Source: Gemmatimonas aurantiaca T-27 (GTDB lineage Bacteria; Gemmatimonadota; Gemmatimonadetes; Gemmatimonadales; Gemmatimonadaceae). From it: DNA of 64,000 nt. A program made the position numbers and the translations under genes. The notes under the pieces were generated by a model. That model ran no database searches and was not told where the DNA came from. It saw only the letters and a program-made list of their open reading frames with translations. Where the stretch lies: the NCBI RefSeq assembly GCF_000010305.1, contig NC_012489.1, forward strand, positions 3,479,646-3,543,645. Reading direction: 5' to 3'. Below, piece by piece: positions 45,666-53,628 of the stretch. The number at the start of each line of letters is the position of its first letter. The first letter of the stretch is position 1.

Positions 45666-46751
45666 GTGGTACCTGGTGGATGGATCACCGTGCTGATCGC
45701 GGCCGTGGCGAGTGCGATCCCATTGGTGCTCCTGCTGCGCGGTTTTGCGGGACGACGTTATCCGTCAGCCGTAGAACGTATCTGGCTGATGCGCCCGTTC
45801 TGGTACCTGCAAGTAGCACTGCCCGTACTGGGTCTTTCCGCACTTGCGGGCGTGATACTGGGCCTGCCATTCGGCGCGCCCGGCGCAGGAGGACGCTGGG
45901 CCTTGGCTCTGGCAGGATCCATACTCAGTGCCATCGCACTGGCTGGATACGTGGGTTCACGATGGCTGGTGACAAAAGAACTCGTTGCTGAACATCCCGA
46001 TGTACCAGCGTCGTTGGATGGCCTGCGCATCGTGCAGATCTCCGACCTACATGTAGGGCCGCACACACCACGCCGATTTCTCGCCCGCGTGCACAAGGCG
46101 GTGCACGAGGCACGTCCGGATCTGATCGCCATCACAGGTGACCAGGTGGACGACTATGCCCCGGATGTGCAGCACTTCACGAACGCATTCGGCAGTCTCA
46201 CCGCACCACTGGGTGTGTATGCCATCGCCGGGAACCACGACGTGTGTGCGGGATGGCCTGCGGTACGTGTGGGCATGGAAGCCGCCGGCATGCAGGTACT
46301 CGTGAATGCGGCCATCCCGCTGGTGCATGGCGGTGCGCGGTTCTGGTTGGCGGGCACCGGTGACCCGGCCGCATTGGGGTGGTCGCGCGATGTGGCCGCG
46401 GAGTGCGCCCCGGACATCGGGTGCACCCTGACCAACGTGCCTCCGGGTGCCTTCACGATCGTGTTGGCGCACAATCCAGCGCTCTGGCCCGCCCTCGTCA
46501 AACGCGGCGTGGCGCTCACACTCAGCGGGCATACGCACTACGGCCAGTTTTCCATCCCGCGTCTCGGGTGGAGCCTCGCGTCACCATTCCTCAAGCACGC
46601 CATGGGCAGTCACCGCGAACAACAATCGCTGCTCTACATCAACCCCGGCACCAACTACTGGGGTTTGCCGTTGCGTATCGGAGCACTGCCGGAAGTCACC
46701 GTGGTCACGCTCAGGCAATCGGCCAACAGTGCGATTCGTTCTTCGCCCTGA
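45666..46751 (+). CDS. Membrane-anchored metallophosphoesterase (YkuE/YaeI-like)
   Basis: A 361-residue enzyme. Three hydrophobic segments come first (VLIAAVASAIPLVLLL, WYLQVALPVLGLSALAGVIL, WALALAGSILSAIALAGYV). Then the calcineurin-like motifs follow: QISDLHVG, GDQVDDY, GNHD and SGHTHYGQF, which hold the two metal ions. It resembles enzymes that act on lipid A precursors or other phosphoesters at the membrane, but the substrate is unknown. The GTG at 45666 is the earliest start in frame, because a stop codon lies at 45654. An upstream frame (from 45581) also codes a hydrophobic stretch, so the true N-terminus may be misread or frameshifted. Confidence 0.85.
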   Translation: MVPGGWITVLIAAVASAIPLVLLLRGFAGRRYPSAVERIWLMRPFWYLQVALPVLGLSALAGVILGLPFGAPGAGGRWALALAGSILSAIALAGYVGSRWLVTKELVAEHPDVPASLDGLRIVQISDLHVGPHTPRRFLARVHKAVHEARPDLIAITGDQVDDYAPDVQHFTNAFGSLTAPLGVYAIAGNHDVCAGWPAVRVGMEAAGMQVLVNAAIPLVHGGARFWLAGTGDPAALGWSRDVAAECAPDIGCTLTNVPPGAFTIVLAHNPALWPALVKRGVALTLSGHTHYGQFSIPRLGWSLASPFLKHAMGSHREQQSLLYINPGTNYWGLPLRIGALPEVTVVTLRQSANSAIRSSP

Positions 46752-46765
46752 CGCCCCTCGCGTCT

Positions 46766-47434
46766 TCAGGCGCGCTTTGCGACATACAGCGTGTGCATTG
46801 GTCCGCTGGTCACATGGGCTCGCACACGCAGTGTCTGCACCGTGAGCCCGATGTTCTCCAACGCGTTCAGAAAGCCCGGGTCATCGCCAACGGACCAATA
46901 GGCAACCGTGCCATGAGGCTTGAGCGCGGCCAGCGTGCTGACAATGCCCTTGTTGGCGTAAAGGCGCGAGTTCTCCGCCATGATCATCCCTTCGGGGCCA
47001 TTGTCGGTGTCGAGCATGATGGCATCAAAACCACCGCGATTGGCCCGCAGCACGTTGATGACGTCATCGTGCACGATCTTCACGCGTGGATCGGCCATGG
47101 CCTCCGCCGACAAGGCGAACTCGGGATTGGCATTCCAGGCAATCACTTCGGCCACGAGTTCAGCGACAACCACCTCGGCGTCGGGACCGACATGTCGCAG
47201 CGCTTCCCGCAGCGTGAATCCCAACCCGAGCCCGCCAATCAGCACACGGGCCCCACGCGTCGTGGTCAGCGGTGCGCAGGCCACCTCGGCGAGCTTGTCT
47301 TCGGAGTAGTGCCGGCGCGTGGACATCAACTCCACACGATCGGCGCGAATCAGATAGGCCCCATCGTGCCGGAACAGCTCCAGCAGGGTGCCATCAGGGG
47401 TCCGGGCCTCACCGAGGCGTTCAAGCGGCTTCAT
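46766..47434 (-). CDS. Spermidine synthase-like methyltransferase-fold protein
   Basis: A 222-residue protein with the spermidine-synthase type Rossmann fold. Visible motifs are VLIGGLGLGFTLREAL (binding loop, near residue 65), VVVAELVAEVIAW, and FDAIMLDTDNGPEG. The N-terminal tetramer domain of true spermidine synthases is short here. So it may be a putrescine aminopropyltransferase or an unrelated methyltransferase. The ATG at 47434 was chosen because the upstream frame runs through a large inverted repeat. It is convergent with the metallophosphoesterase gene, with only 14 bases between the stop codons. Confidence 0.75.
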   Translation of the reverse strand: MKPLERLGEARTPDGTLLELFRHDGAYLIRADRVELMSTRRHYSEDKLAEVACAPLTTTRGARVLIGGLGLGFTLREALRHVGPDAEVVVAELVAEVIAWNANPEFALSAEAMADPRVKIVHDDVINVLRANRGGFDAIMLDTDNGPEGMIMAENSRLYANKGIVSTLAALKPHGTVAYWSVGDDPGFLNALENIGLTVQTLRVRAHVTSGPMHTLYVAKRA

Positions 47435-47486
47435 CCCCGAACTTAGTCGATTCCCGATGGCTGATCGAGAGTGAGGCGGGGAAACA

Positions 47487-47623
47487 GCGGGGGGAACACT
47501 GATTGCACGGAAACAGAACAGAAAAGCACAGATGCCGCCCCACGGACCCTCCAAGCAGGTGATCGTGGTTGTGGTATCTGTGCTTTTTCTGTTCTGTTTC
47601 GGTGTGGTCTGTGTTCCCCCCGC
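47487..47623. repeat. Large imperfect inverted repeat (arms about 48 bases or more)
   Basis: The left arm (47487-47534) and right arm (47576-47623) are near-exact reverse complements. They share GCGGGGGGAACAC at the outer end, GAAACAGAACAGAAAA in the middle and GCACAGAT at the inner end, with a few substitutions and one A insertion. Weaker pairing continues inward, leaving a loop of about 20 bases. The element fills most of the gap between two minus-strand genes. It could be a palindromic repeat family member, a strong terminator for the transporter gene, or both. Confidence 0.85.
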
Positions 47624-47664
47624 TTGTTGCAGTTGCGGTCCGGCCAAGGCCAGCCGCAAACACA

Positions 47665-49002
47665 TCAGGCGTTCGGCCGCGCTCCCGCTTCCCGTGCGCG
47701 ATACTGCTTGCCGAGCCACACCGCCAGCACCAGCCACGCCGCCGAAAGCGGCACCATGGTGAAGGCGAGCCCAGACAGACCGAGTCCAAAGACGGCCATC
47801 CAGGTATACGACCACGCTCCGACCTGATCGCCGAGTCGGTAGACGAAGGTGTCGCTGAAATTCTTCGCCTTGTACTTGTCGGTGCGTGGCAACACGGTGA
47901 ACAACGCTTCACGACCCGGCCGCTGAATCGCGAAGTTGCCGGCACGACGGGCCACCTGGAACACCACCAGCACGACCAGTGTTGGCGCAAAACCCATGAC
48001 GCCAAAACCGATCAATGTCACGGCCGGGAGAAACGCGAGCGCCGCGCCAATGCCCAGCCACTTGATGAAACGGCCCGTGACGAAGAGCTGCGCCAGCAAC
48101 GTCAGCGCGTTCACTGCAATATCCATGGATCCGAACACCCGGGTGCGTGCCGCGCGGTCTTCACCAAACACACGCGCCACCACATCCACCTGCTGGAAGT
48201 AGAGGAACGTGCTGGAGATGGTGTAGAACAGAATCAGCGACGCAATGCCCAGCAGGTAAGGCGATGACAGAATGTGTTTGATGCCATCGAGCACCCCGCC
48301 GCCAATCACTTCCTCCGAAGCACTCTTGGACGGCACCTCCGCCGCGACGACCTCAGTCTCCGGCTCGGCGGCGTGCATCTCCGCCTCCTTGCGATCGAGC
48401 ACGTGCGACGCGCGAACCGCCAGCTCGAGAATGAGGGCCGAGACCAGCATGAGGTTGAGCGGCCCCATCACGCCCACGAGGCCCGTGGTGATCGTCGCAC
48501 CAAGCATGGCCCCGATGGTGCCGCCCACGGCGACCACACCGAAGAGCCGTTTGCCCTGCCCTGGTTTGAACACATCGGTGAGCAGAGACCAGAACACCGA
48601 AACGACGAAGAGGTTGAAGATGCTCGTCCAGATGAAGAAGATGCGTCCCACCCAGATCTGCTGCTCCGCGCTCGAGGCACGGAAGATCAGATAGAACACA
48701 ATCAGGTTCATGATGAAGAAGCGGTACGTCCACCCGATGAACTGGCGTCGCTTGAGCTTGGAGACGAGAGACGTGTAGAGCGGATGCACGAGCAGCATGC
48801 CGATCATCGTGCCCGTGAATAGCCACGCCAGATTCTCGGCGCCACTGGCCGCACCCATATCGTCACGAATGGGACGGATGACGTAATACGCGCACAACAC
48901 CAGGAAGTAATACGCCGTGGCCCACACCAGCACGGCACCCTCGCCAGGGCGCGCACCTACACTGGCGCGCAACCGCGCCAGCACTCCCGTCTCAGTTGTC
49001 AT
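47665..49002 (-). CDS. ATP/ADP translocase-like carrier (NTT/TLC family, MFS-related)
   Basis: A 445-residue membrane protein with about twelve hydrophobic segments. The segment WATAYYFLVLCAYYVIRPIRDDMGA near the N-terminus matches the start of nucleotide-transporter-like proteins, as do GQGKRLFGVVAVGGTIGAMLGATITT and RRAGNFAIQRPGREALFTVLPRTDKYKAKNFSDTFVYR. True family members exchange ATP for ADP in intracellular parasites and plastids; homologues in free-living bacteria have unknown substrates. A long cytoplasmic, acidic loop lies near residues 205-235. The aldo/keto reductase gene precedes it by 30 bases, on the same strand. Confidence 0.82.
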   Translation of the reverse strand: MTTETGVLARLRASVGARPGEGAVLVWATAYYFLVLCAYYVIRPIRDDMGAASGAENLAWLFTGTMIGMLLVHPLYTSLVSKLKRRQFIGWTYRFFIMNLIVFYLIFRASSAEQQIWVGRIFFIWTSIFNLFVVSVFWSLLTDVFKPGQGKRLFGVVAVGGTIGAMLGATITTGLVGVMGPLNLMLVSALILELAVRASHVLDRKEAEMHAAEPETEVVAAEVPSKSASEEVIGGGVLDGIKHILSSPYLLGIASLILFYTISSTFLYFQQVDVVARVFGEDRAARTRVFGSMDIAVNALTLLAQLFVTGRFIKWLGIGAALAFLPAVTLIGFGVMGFAPTLVVLVVFQVARRAGNFAIQRPGREALFTVLPRTDKYKAKNFSDTFVYRLGDQVGAWSYTWMAVFGLGLSGLAFTMVPLSAAWLVLAVWLGKQYRAREAGARPNA

Positions 49003-49032
49003 GGAGCACCCGTGGAGGGGAACTGCGCCCGG

Positions 49033-49992
49033 TCAACGACCAGGCGCGGGGGGAAGCGCGTCGACGAACTTGATGATCTGTTCACGCTGCGCCGCCGTGG
49101 GAATGCGGCCGATACCACCACCGATATTGTCGATCATGTTCTTCGCCTGGCTGGTGGCCGGCGTGATCGCCGTGACGGCGGGGTGCGCGAGGATGAACTT
49201 GAGGAACAACTGCGCGTAGGTGGTGGCGTCGAACTCCTTCGCAAACTCCGGCAGCGGTGTGGTGCCAGCGCGGCGGAAGAGACTCGTGCGACCAAATGGC
49301 GCATACACCAACACGGCGATCTTCTTCTCGATGGCCAACGGCAGGATCTTCTCTTCCACGCCACGGTTGTCCGCTGCGTAGTCGATGCCGATGAAATCGA
49401 GCGGCTCATTGCGCATCACCTGTTCCAACTGGCCGTACTGACTGTCGCTGGTGGTGGTGATACCCACGTACCGGACCTTGCCGGCCTTCTTGAACTCACG
49501 GGCCACGGCGAGCTGGGTGGCCGGATCGCCCATGTTGTGCACCTGCATGAGATCGACCTTCGGCTGCTTGTAGCGGGCAAGCGAGGTTTCGATCTGCGCG
49601 CGCGCGGCAGCAGGATCGGCGGTGCCGGTGCCACGACCAGCCACATTCACCTTGGTGGCCCAGAACATCTTCTTCGTGATGCCCATGTCGTTCACGAGTT
49701 TGCCGGCCACTTCTTCGGAAGCACCATACGACGGCGCCGTATCGAACACGCTGGCGCCGCGATCGGTCATGGCCTTGAACACTTCACGAAGGGCCGTGAC
49801 GTCTTCGGTGCGGGCCACCGAGGAGAAGGTGGCAGAGCTGCCCAGTCCAATGACCGGCAGTTTTTCACCGGTGGATGGGATGGCGCGCTGAAGGAGTTGT
49901 CCCTGGGCGAGCGCGGAGAGCAGACGTGGCGTCAGGCTCAGCGTCGCACCGACACCAGCGGCGGTGGCAAGGAAGTCTCGACGATTGACCAT
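49033..49992 (-). CDS. Tat-exported aldo/keto reductase
   Basis: A 319-residue oxidoreductase. It starts at MVNRRDFLATAAG, a twin-arginine signal, followed by a hydrophobic stretch to about residue 30. The aldo/keto fold follows: LPVIGLGSSATFS, then the catalytic region FDTAPSYGASEEVAGKLV (Asp and Tyr), KMFWATKVNVAG (Lys), and VDLMQVHNMGDP (His). Export with bound NADPH through Tat would explain its signal. The substrate is unknown. The open frame upstream of 49992 extends to 50154 but shows no family similarity. Confidence 0.87.
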   Translation of the reverse strand: MVNRRDFLATAAGVGATLSLTPRLLSALAQGQLLQRAIPSTGEKLPVIGLGSSATFSSVARTEDVTALREVFKAMTDRGASVFDTAPSYGASEEVAGKLVNDMGITKKMFWATKVNVAGRGTGTADPAAARAQIETSLARYKQPKVDLMQVHNMGDPATQLAVAREFKKAGKVRYVGITTTSDSQYGQLEQVMRNEPLDFIGIDYAADNRGVEEKILPLAIEKKIAVLVYAPFGRTSLFRRAGTTPLPEFAKEFDATTYAQLFLKFILAHPAVTAITPATSQAKNMIDNIGGGIGRIPTAAQREQIIKFVDALPPAPGR

Positions 49993-50496
49993 GGCGGGAA
50001 CCTCGGCAGAGGCGGCGGGATGTGAAGCGCTCGAGCACGGAGCGTGGGCTCCGCGGAGCAGAAGGTACGACATAGATCGCGGTCGTGCTCGCCATCTGTC
50101 CCGCCGGAGGGCGGCCGGTGAGATGGCATTTATATGTAGACGGCGAAGAATCACTACCCGTTAATGGGATTCGGGCAATGACCGAATCGTGACCGAGATA
50201 CGCCGGCGACTGTAGGGGATCGGTGATTGTACCATGGGGCCGAATACCACTCATCACGCCTCACACCGCGCTGTGAATCGAGTTGGTATCGCCCGCTGCA
50301 AGGGCGTGCCCGGGCGTTCGGGGACGACGTTACACGCCGTTTCCACACTGTTGCGGCGCTTCGGCTCCTGAACCGAATCGGGCCAACTATCGCTTCATCT
50401 CGCTCTTCGGCCGGTGAAGCGAATGCCATCGCGGAGTGCATCGCACCGCGCCGAGTTCGTGCCCCTCCGTCGATTCTGATTCCAGGAGCTACAAGG
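49993..50496. other. Intergenic region (about 500 bases) between divergent aldo/keto reductase and SusC genes
   Basis: I see no gene here. It holds the promoters for both divergent units. The only clear structure is the inverted repeat at 50168-50188. An open frame continuous with the SusC gene runs from 50227, but its translation has no signal peptide or family similarity. Confidence 0.6.
50168..50188. promoter_or_regulatory. Inverted repeat GATTCGG-N7-CCGAATC, possible operator
   Basis: A perfect seven-base inverted repeat with a seven-base spacer lies about 310 bases upstream of the SusC start and about 175 bases upstream of the reductase start. It could be a regulator binding site or a small hairpin in a long leader. 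No matching regulator gene is adjacent. Confidence 0.4.
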
Positions 50497-53400
50497 ATGT
50501 TGCGCCTTGCCTCTGCGTGCTGCGCCGCCATCGCGACCATGGCGATGCCGTTCGCGTCTTCCCGACTGCCCGCGCAGTCTCCACCTCCCCAGGCACCCGT
50601 CACGACGCCGAACCAACAGGCAGCGACGCTGACCGGTCGTGTGATCGATTCCACCACGGCCCAGCCAGTCGCCGGCGTACAGCTCGTCATCGTCGGCACC
50701 TCGTTGGGCGCGCGCACCGATATGGACGGACGGTTCCGCATCTCCCGTGTCCCTGCCGGTGAGCAGCGGGTGCGGTTCACGATGATCGGCTACAGCGCCA
50801 TCGAGCGCCGTGTGTTGGTGACGGCCGATCAGGGCGCCACACTCGATGTGCGCATGCAGTCGGTGGCCACGCGCCTGAACAACATGGTTGTGGTTGGCTA
50901 TGGCACACAGAAAGCAGCGACCGTCACCGGCTCCGTGAGCGCGGTACAGGGCTCACGACTGGAAGCGATGCCGTCCCCGAACCTCTCCAACATGCTCGGC
51001 GGCACATTGCCCGGCGTGGTGTCCGTGGCATCGAGTGGTCAGCCCGGCGCTGATGGCGCCACCATCCGCATCCGCGGCAGTCGCACGCTGAACGACAATT
51101 CTCCGCTTGTCGTCATCGATGGTGTGCCCGATCGCGCGGGTGGCCTGGATCGCCTCAATCCGCGAGACATCGAAAGCATCAGTGTGCTGAAGGACGCCTC
51201 GGCGGCCATCTACGGTGCACGGGCCGCCAACGGCGTCATCCTCGTCACCACCAAGCGCGGCTCCACCGGTCAACCGGAGCTCACGTTCAGCGCCGACTAC
51301 GGCTCCAACCGACCGGCCCGTTTGCCGGAGATGACCGATGCCGTGACGTACATGACGATGCTGAATGAAGTCGATCAGTATCGTGGCGTGGCACCGCGTT
51401 ACTCAGCGCAGCAGATCGAAAACTTTCGTGCCGGCAGCGATCCGTGGTTGTATCCGAACACGGATTGGTTTGCAGAAGTCATCCGGTCTTCGTCGCCACA
51501 AAGCCGCGCCGATGTCTCGCTTCGTGGTGGCGCCGAACGCATGAAGTACTTCCTCTCGCTGGGGACGCAGTCGCAGGACGGCTACTACGAGAACACTGCC
51601 AGCCGGTACAACCAGTACGCCTTTCGCAGCAACATCGACGGCAAGGCCACGGATCATCTCGACATCCGGTTCGATCTCACCGGACGTCTCGAGGATCGCA
51701 ACAACCCGAACCGCCCGGCGAGCGAAATCTTCCGCGCGATCATGCGCGGCAAGCCGAACCTGCCGGCGTATTGGCCAAACGGCCTGCCCGGCCCCGATAT
51801 CGAATACGGCAACAATCCGGTCGTGATCGGCACACCGGCCACGGGCTATGACCGCGACCAGCGCTTCTACGTGCAGGGGACGCTGAACGGCACGCTGGCC
51901 ATTCCGGGGGTGAAGGGGCTCACGGTACGGGCCGGTGCCAACTACGACCAGATGTTCGGCTATCGCAAGCAGTGGCGCACACCCTGGACACTGTACACCT
52001 GGGACGGGCTCGCGCGTGATGCGAGCGGGCAGCCGTTGCTCCAGGCCGCGCAGCGCGGGTACAACGCCCCAGAACTGCAGCAGGACAACGAGCGCAACAA
52101 CGGTGTGCTGCTCAATGTGGTGACCGACTATCAACGTCAGATGGGACGCCACAGCCTCGGCCTGATGGCCGGCGCCGAACGGCAGACCATCGACTACTCC
52201 AGCATGGCTGCGTTCCGGAAGTTTTTCCTCTCCGATCAGCTCGACGAGATTTTCGCTGGCGGCGATGCGGAGAAGCAGAATGGCGGAAGCGCCGGGTTGG
52301 CCCGACGTCAGAACTACTTCTCGCGCATCAACTACAACTTCGCGGACCGTTATCTGATCGAGTTCGTCGGTCGGTACGACGGGTCATACATCTTCGCGCA
52401 GGATCGCCGCTTCGGATTTTTCCCCGGGGTGTCGGGTGGCTGGCGTCTGTCGGAAGAGTCGTTTGTGCGCAACACCCTGCCGATGTTCAACGACCTCAAG
52501 TTGCGCGCCTCGTGGGGACGCACGGGCAACGATCGGATCGACCAGTGGCAGTACCTCGCGTCGTACGGCTATGGCAATGGCTACGTGTTCGGCGTGAATC
52601 AGGAAGTGAAGAGCATCTACCCCACCCGTACGCCCAATCCGGACGTCACATGGGAAGTGGCCAACCAGGCCAATCTGGGACTCGATGCCTCGCTGTTCCA
52701 CGATCGCCTGTCCTTCACGGTGGACTACTTCACCGAGAAGCGCGACGACATTCTCTGGTTCCGCAATGCATCCGTGCCGCAGTCTGCCGGACTGGTGTTG
52801 CCACGCGAAAACATCGGCAAGGTGGATAGCCGTGGTGTCGACGGTTCTGTCACCTGGCGCCAGAAGCTGAGCACCAACAGCTCCTTCGATGTGACCCTGA
52901 ACGGCGGTGTCACCAAGAATACCATTCGGTTCTGGGATGAAGCGCCCGGTGCGCCCGAATGGCAGCGCTCCACCGGCTCGCCGATGAACACGGGGCTCTA
53001 CTATCGCTCCATCGGTGTGTTCCGTGATCAGGCGGCGGTGAATGCCTATCCGCACTGGGCCGGCGCGCGTCCGGGAGACCTGATCTTCGAAGACGTCGAT
53101 GGCGACGGTGCGATCACGACCGACGATCGTGTGCGTATCGGTAAGACTGGAGAGCCGACCTTCACCGGTGGTTTGATGTTCACGGGCCGCTTTGGCGGTT
53201 TCGATGCCACGGCGTTTTTCGCCGGTGCGACGGGGGCCACACAGTATCTGGCGACGGAATCCGGAGATCTCGGCAACTATCTCGCCGACTACGCCGACAA
53301 TCGCTGGACGCCGGAGAATCCGGACGCCACGCAGCCGCGCACGTTCAACGGCGGCGAATACTGGCGCAGCAATGCCAACACGTTCTATCTGCGCAACGCC

Positions 53401-53616
53401 GACTACCTCCGCCTCAAGACGCTGGAGATCGGCTATCGCCTACCACAGCGCCTGCTGTCGACGATGCGCGTACGCCAGGCCCGCGTGTACGCCAGCGGCC
53501 TCAATCTGCTCACCTGGGATCGCATGAAGCTCATGGATCCCGAGGCCCGCAGTTCTTCGGCACAGTACTACCCGCAGGCCCGGGTTTTCAACTTCGGCAC
53601 TTCCTTCACGTTCTGA
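50497..53616 (+). CDS. SusC/RagA-type TonB-linked outer-membrane transporter
   Basis: A 1039-residue TonB-dependent receptor. The ATG at 50497 follows AGGAG and starts a signal peptide ending near SRLPAQS. A carboxypeptidase-like domain (TLTGRVIDSTTAQPVAGVQLVIVG) comes first, then a TonB-box-like VVVGYGTQ, the plug (VLKDASAAIYGARAANGVILVTTKRG) and the barrel, which ends in aromatic FNFGTSFTF. The pair with the following SusD gene imports a bulky nutrient that SusD captures. The order with a PhoD-type phosphatase suggests a phosphorus-containing nutrient. Confidence 0.95.
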   Translation: MLRLASACCAAIATMAMPFASSRLPAQSPPPQAPVTTPNQQAATLTGRVIDSTTAQPVAGVQLVIVGTSLGARTDMDGRFRISRVPAGEQRVRFTMIGYSAIERRVLVTADQGATLDVRMQSVATRLNNMVVVGYGTQKAATVTGSVSAVQGSRLEAMPSPNLSNMLGGTLPGVVSVASSGQPGADGATIRIRGSRTLNDNSPLVVIDGVPDRAGGLDRLNPRDIESISVLKDASAAIYGARAANGVILVTTKRGSTGQPELTFSADYGSNRPARLPEMTDAVTYMTMLNEVDQYRGVAPRYSAQQIENFRAGSDPWLYPNTDWFAEVIRSSSPQSRADVSLRGGAERMKYFLSLGTQSQDGYYENTASRYNQYAFRSNIDGKATDHLDIRFDLTGRLEDRNNPNRPASEIFRAIMRGKPNLPAYWPNGLPGPDIEYGNNPVVIGTPATGYDRDQRFYVQGTLNGTLAIPGVKGLTVRAGANYDQMFGYRKQWRTPWTLYTWDGLARDASGQPLLQAAQRGYNAPELQQDNERNNGVLLNVVTDYQRQMGRHSLGLMAGAERQTIDYSSMAAFRKFFLSDQLDEIFAGGDAEKQNGGSAGLARRQNYFSRINYNFADRYLIEFVGRYDGSYIFAQDRRFGFFPGVSGGWRLSEESFVRNTLPMFNDLKLRASWGRTGNDRIDQWQYLASYGYGNGYVFGVNQEVKSIYPTRTPNPDVTWEVANQANLGLDASLFHDRLSFTVDYFTEKRDDILWFRNASVPQSAGLVLPRENIGKVDSRGVDGSVTWRQKLSTNSSFDVTLNGGVTKNTIRFWDEAPGAPEWQRSTGSPMNTGLYYRSIGVFRDQAAVNAYPHWAGARPGDLIFEDVDGDGAITTDDRVRIGKTGEPTFTGGLMFTGRFGGFDATAFFAGATGATQYLATESGDLGNYLADYADNRWTPENPDATQPRTFNGGEYWRSNANTFYLRNADYLRLKTLEIGYRLPQRLLSTMRVRQARVYASGLNLLTWDRMKLMDPEARSSSAQYYPQARVFNFGTSFTF

Positions 53617-53628
53617 GCCAGAGATCCC

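Noticed and set aside
45581-45991. A possible separate gene of 136 codons before the metallophosphoesterase
   Set aside because: Only its first 30 or so residues look like a membrane helix; the rest is an out-of-frame reading of the enzyme gene. It is mentioned as a possible frameshift instead.
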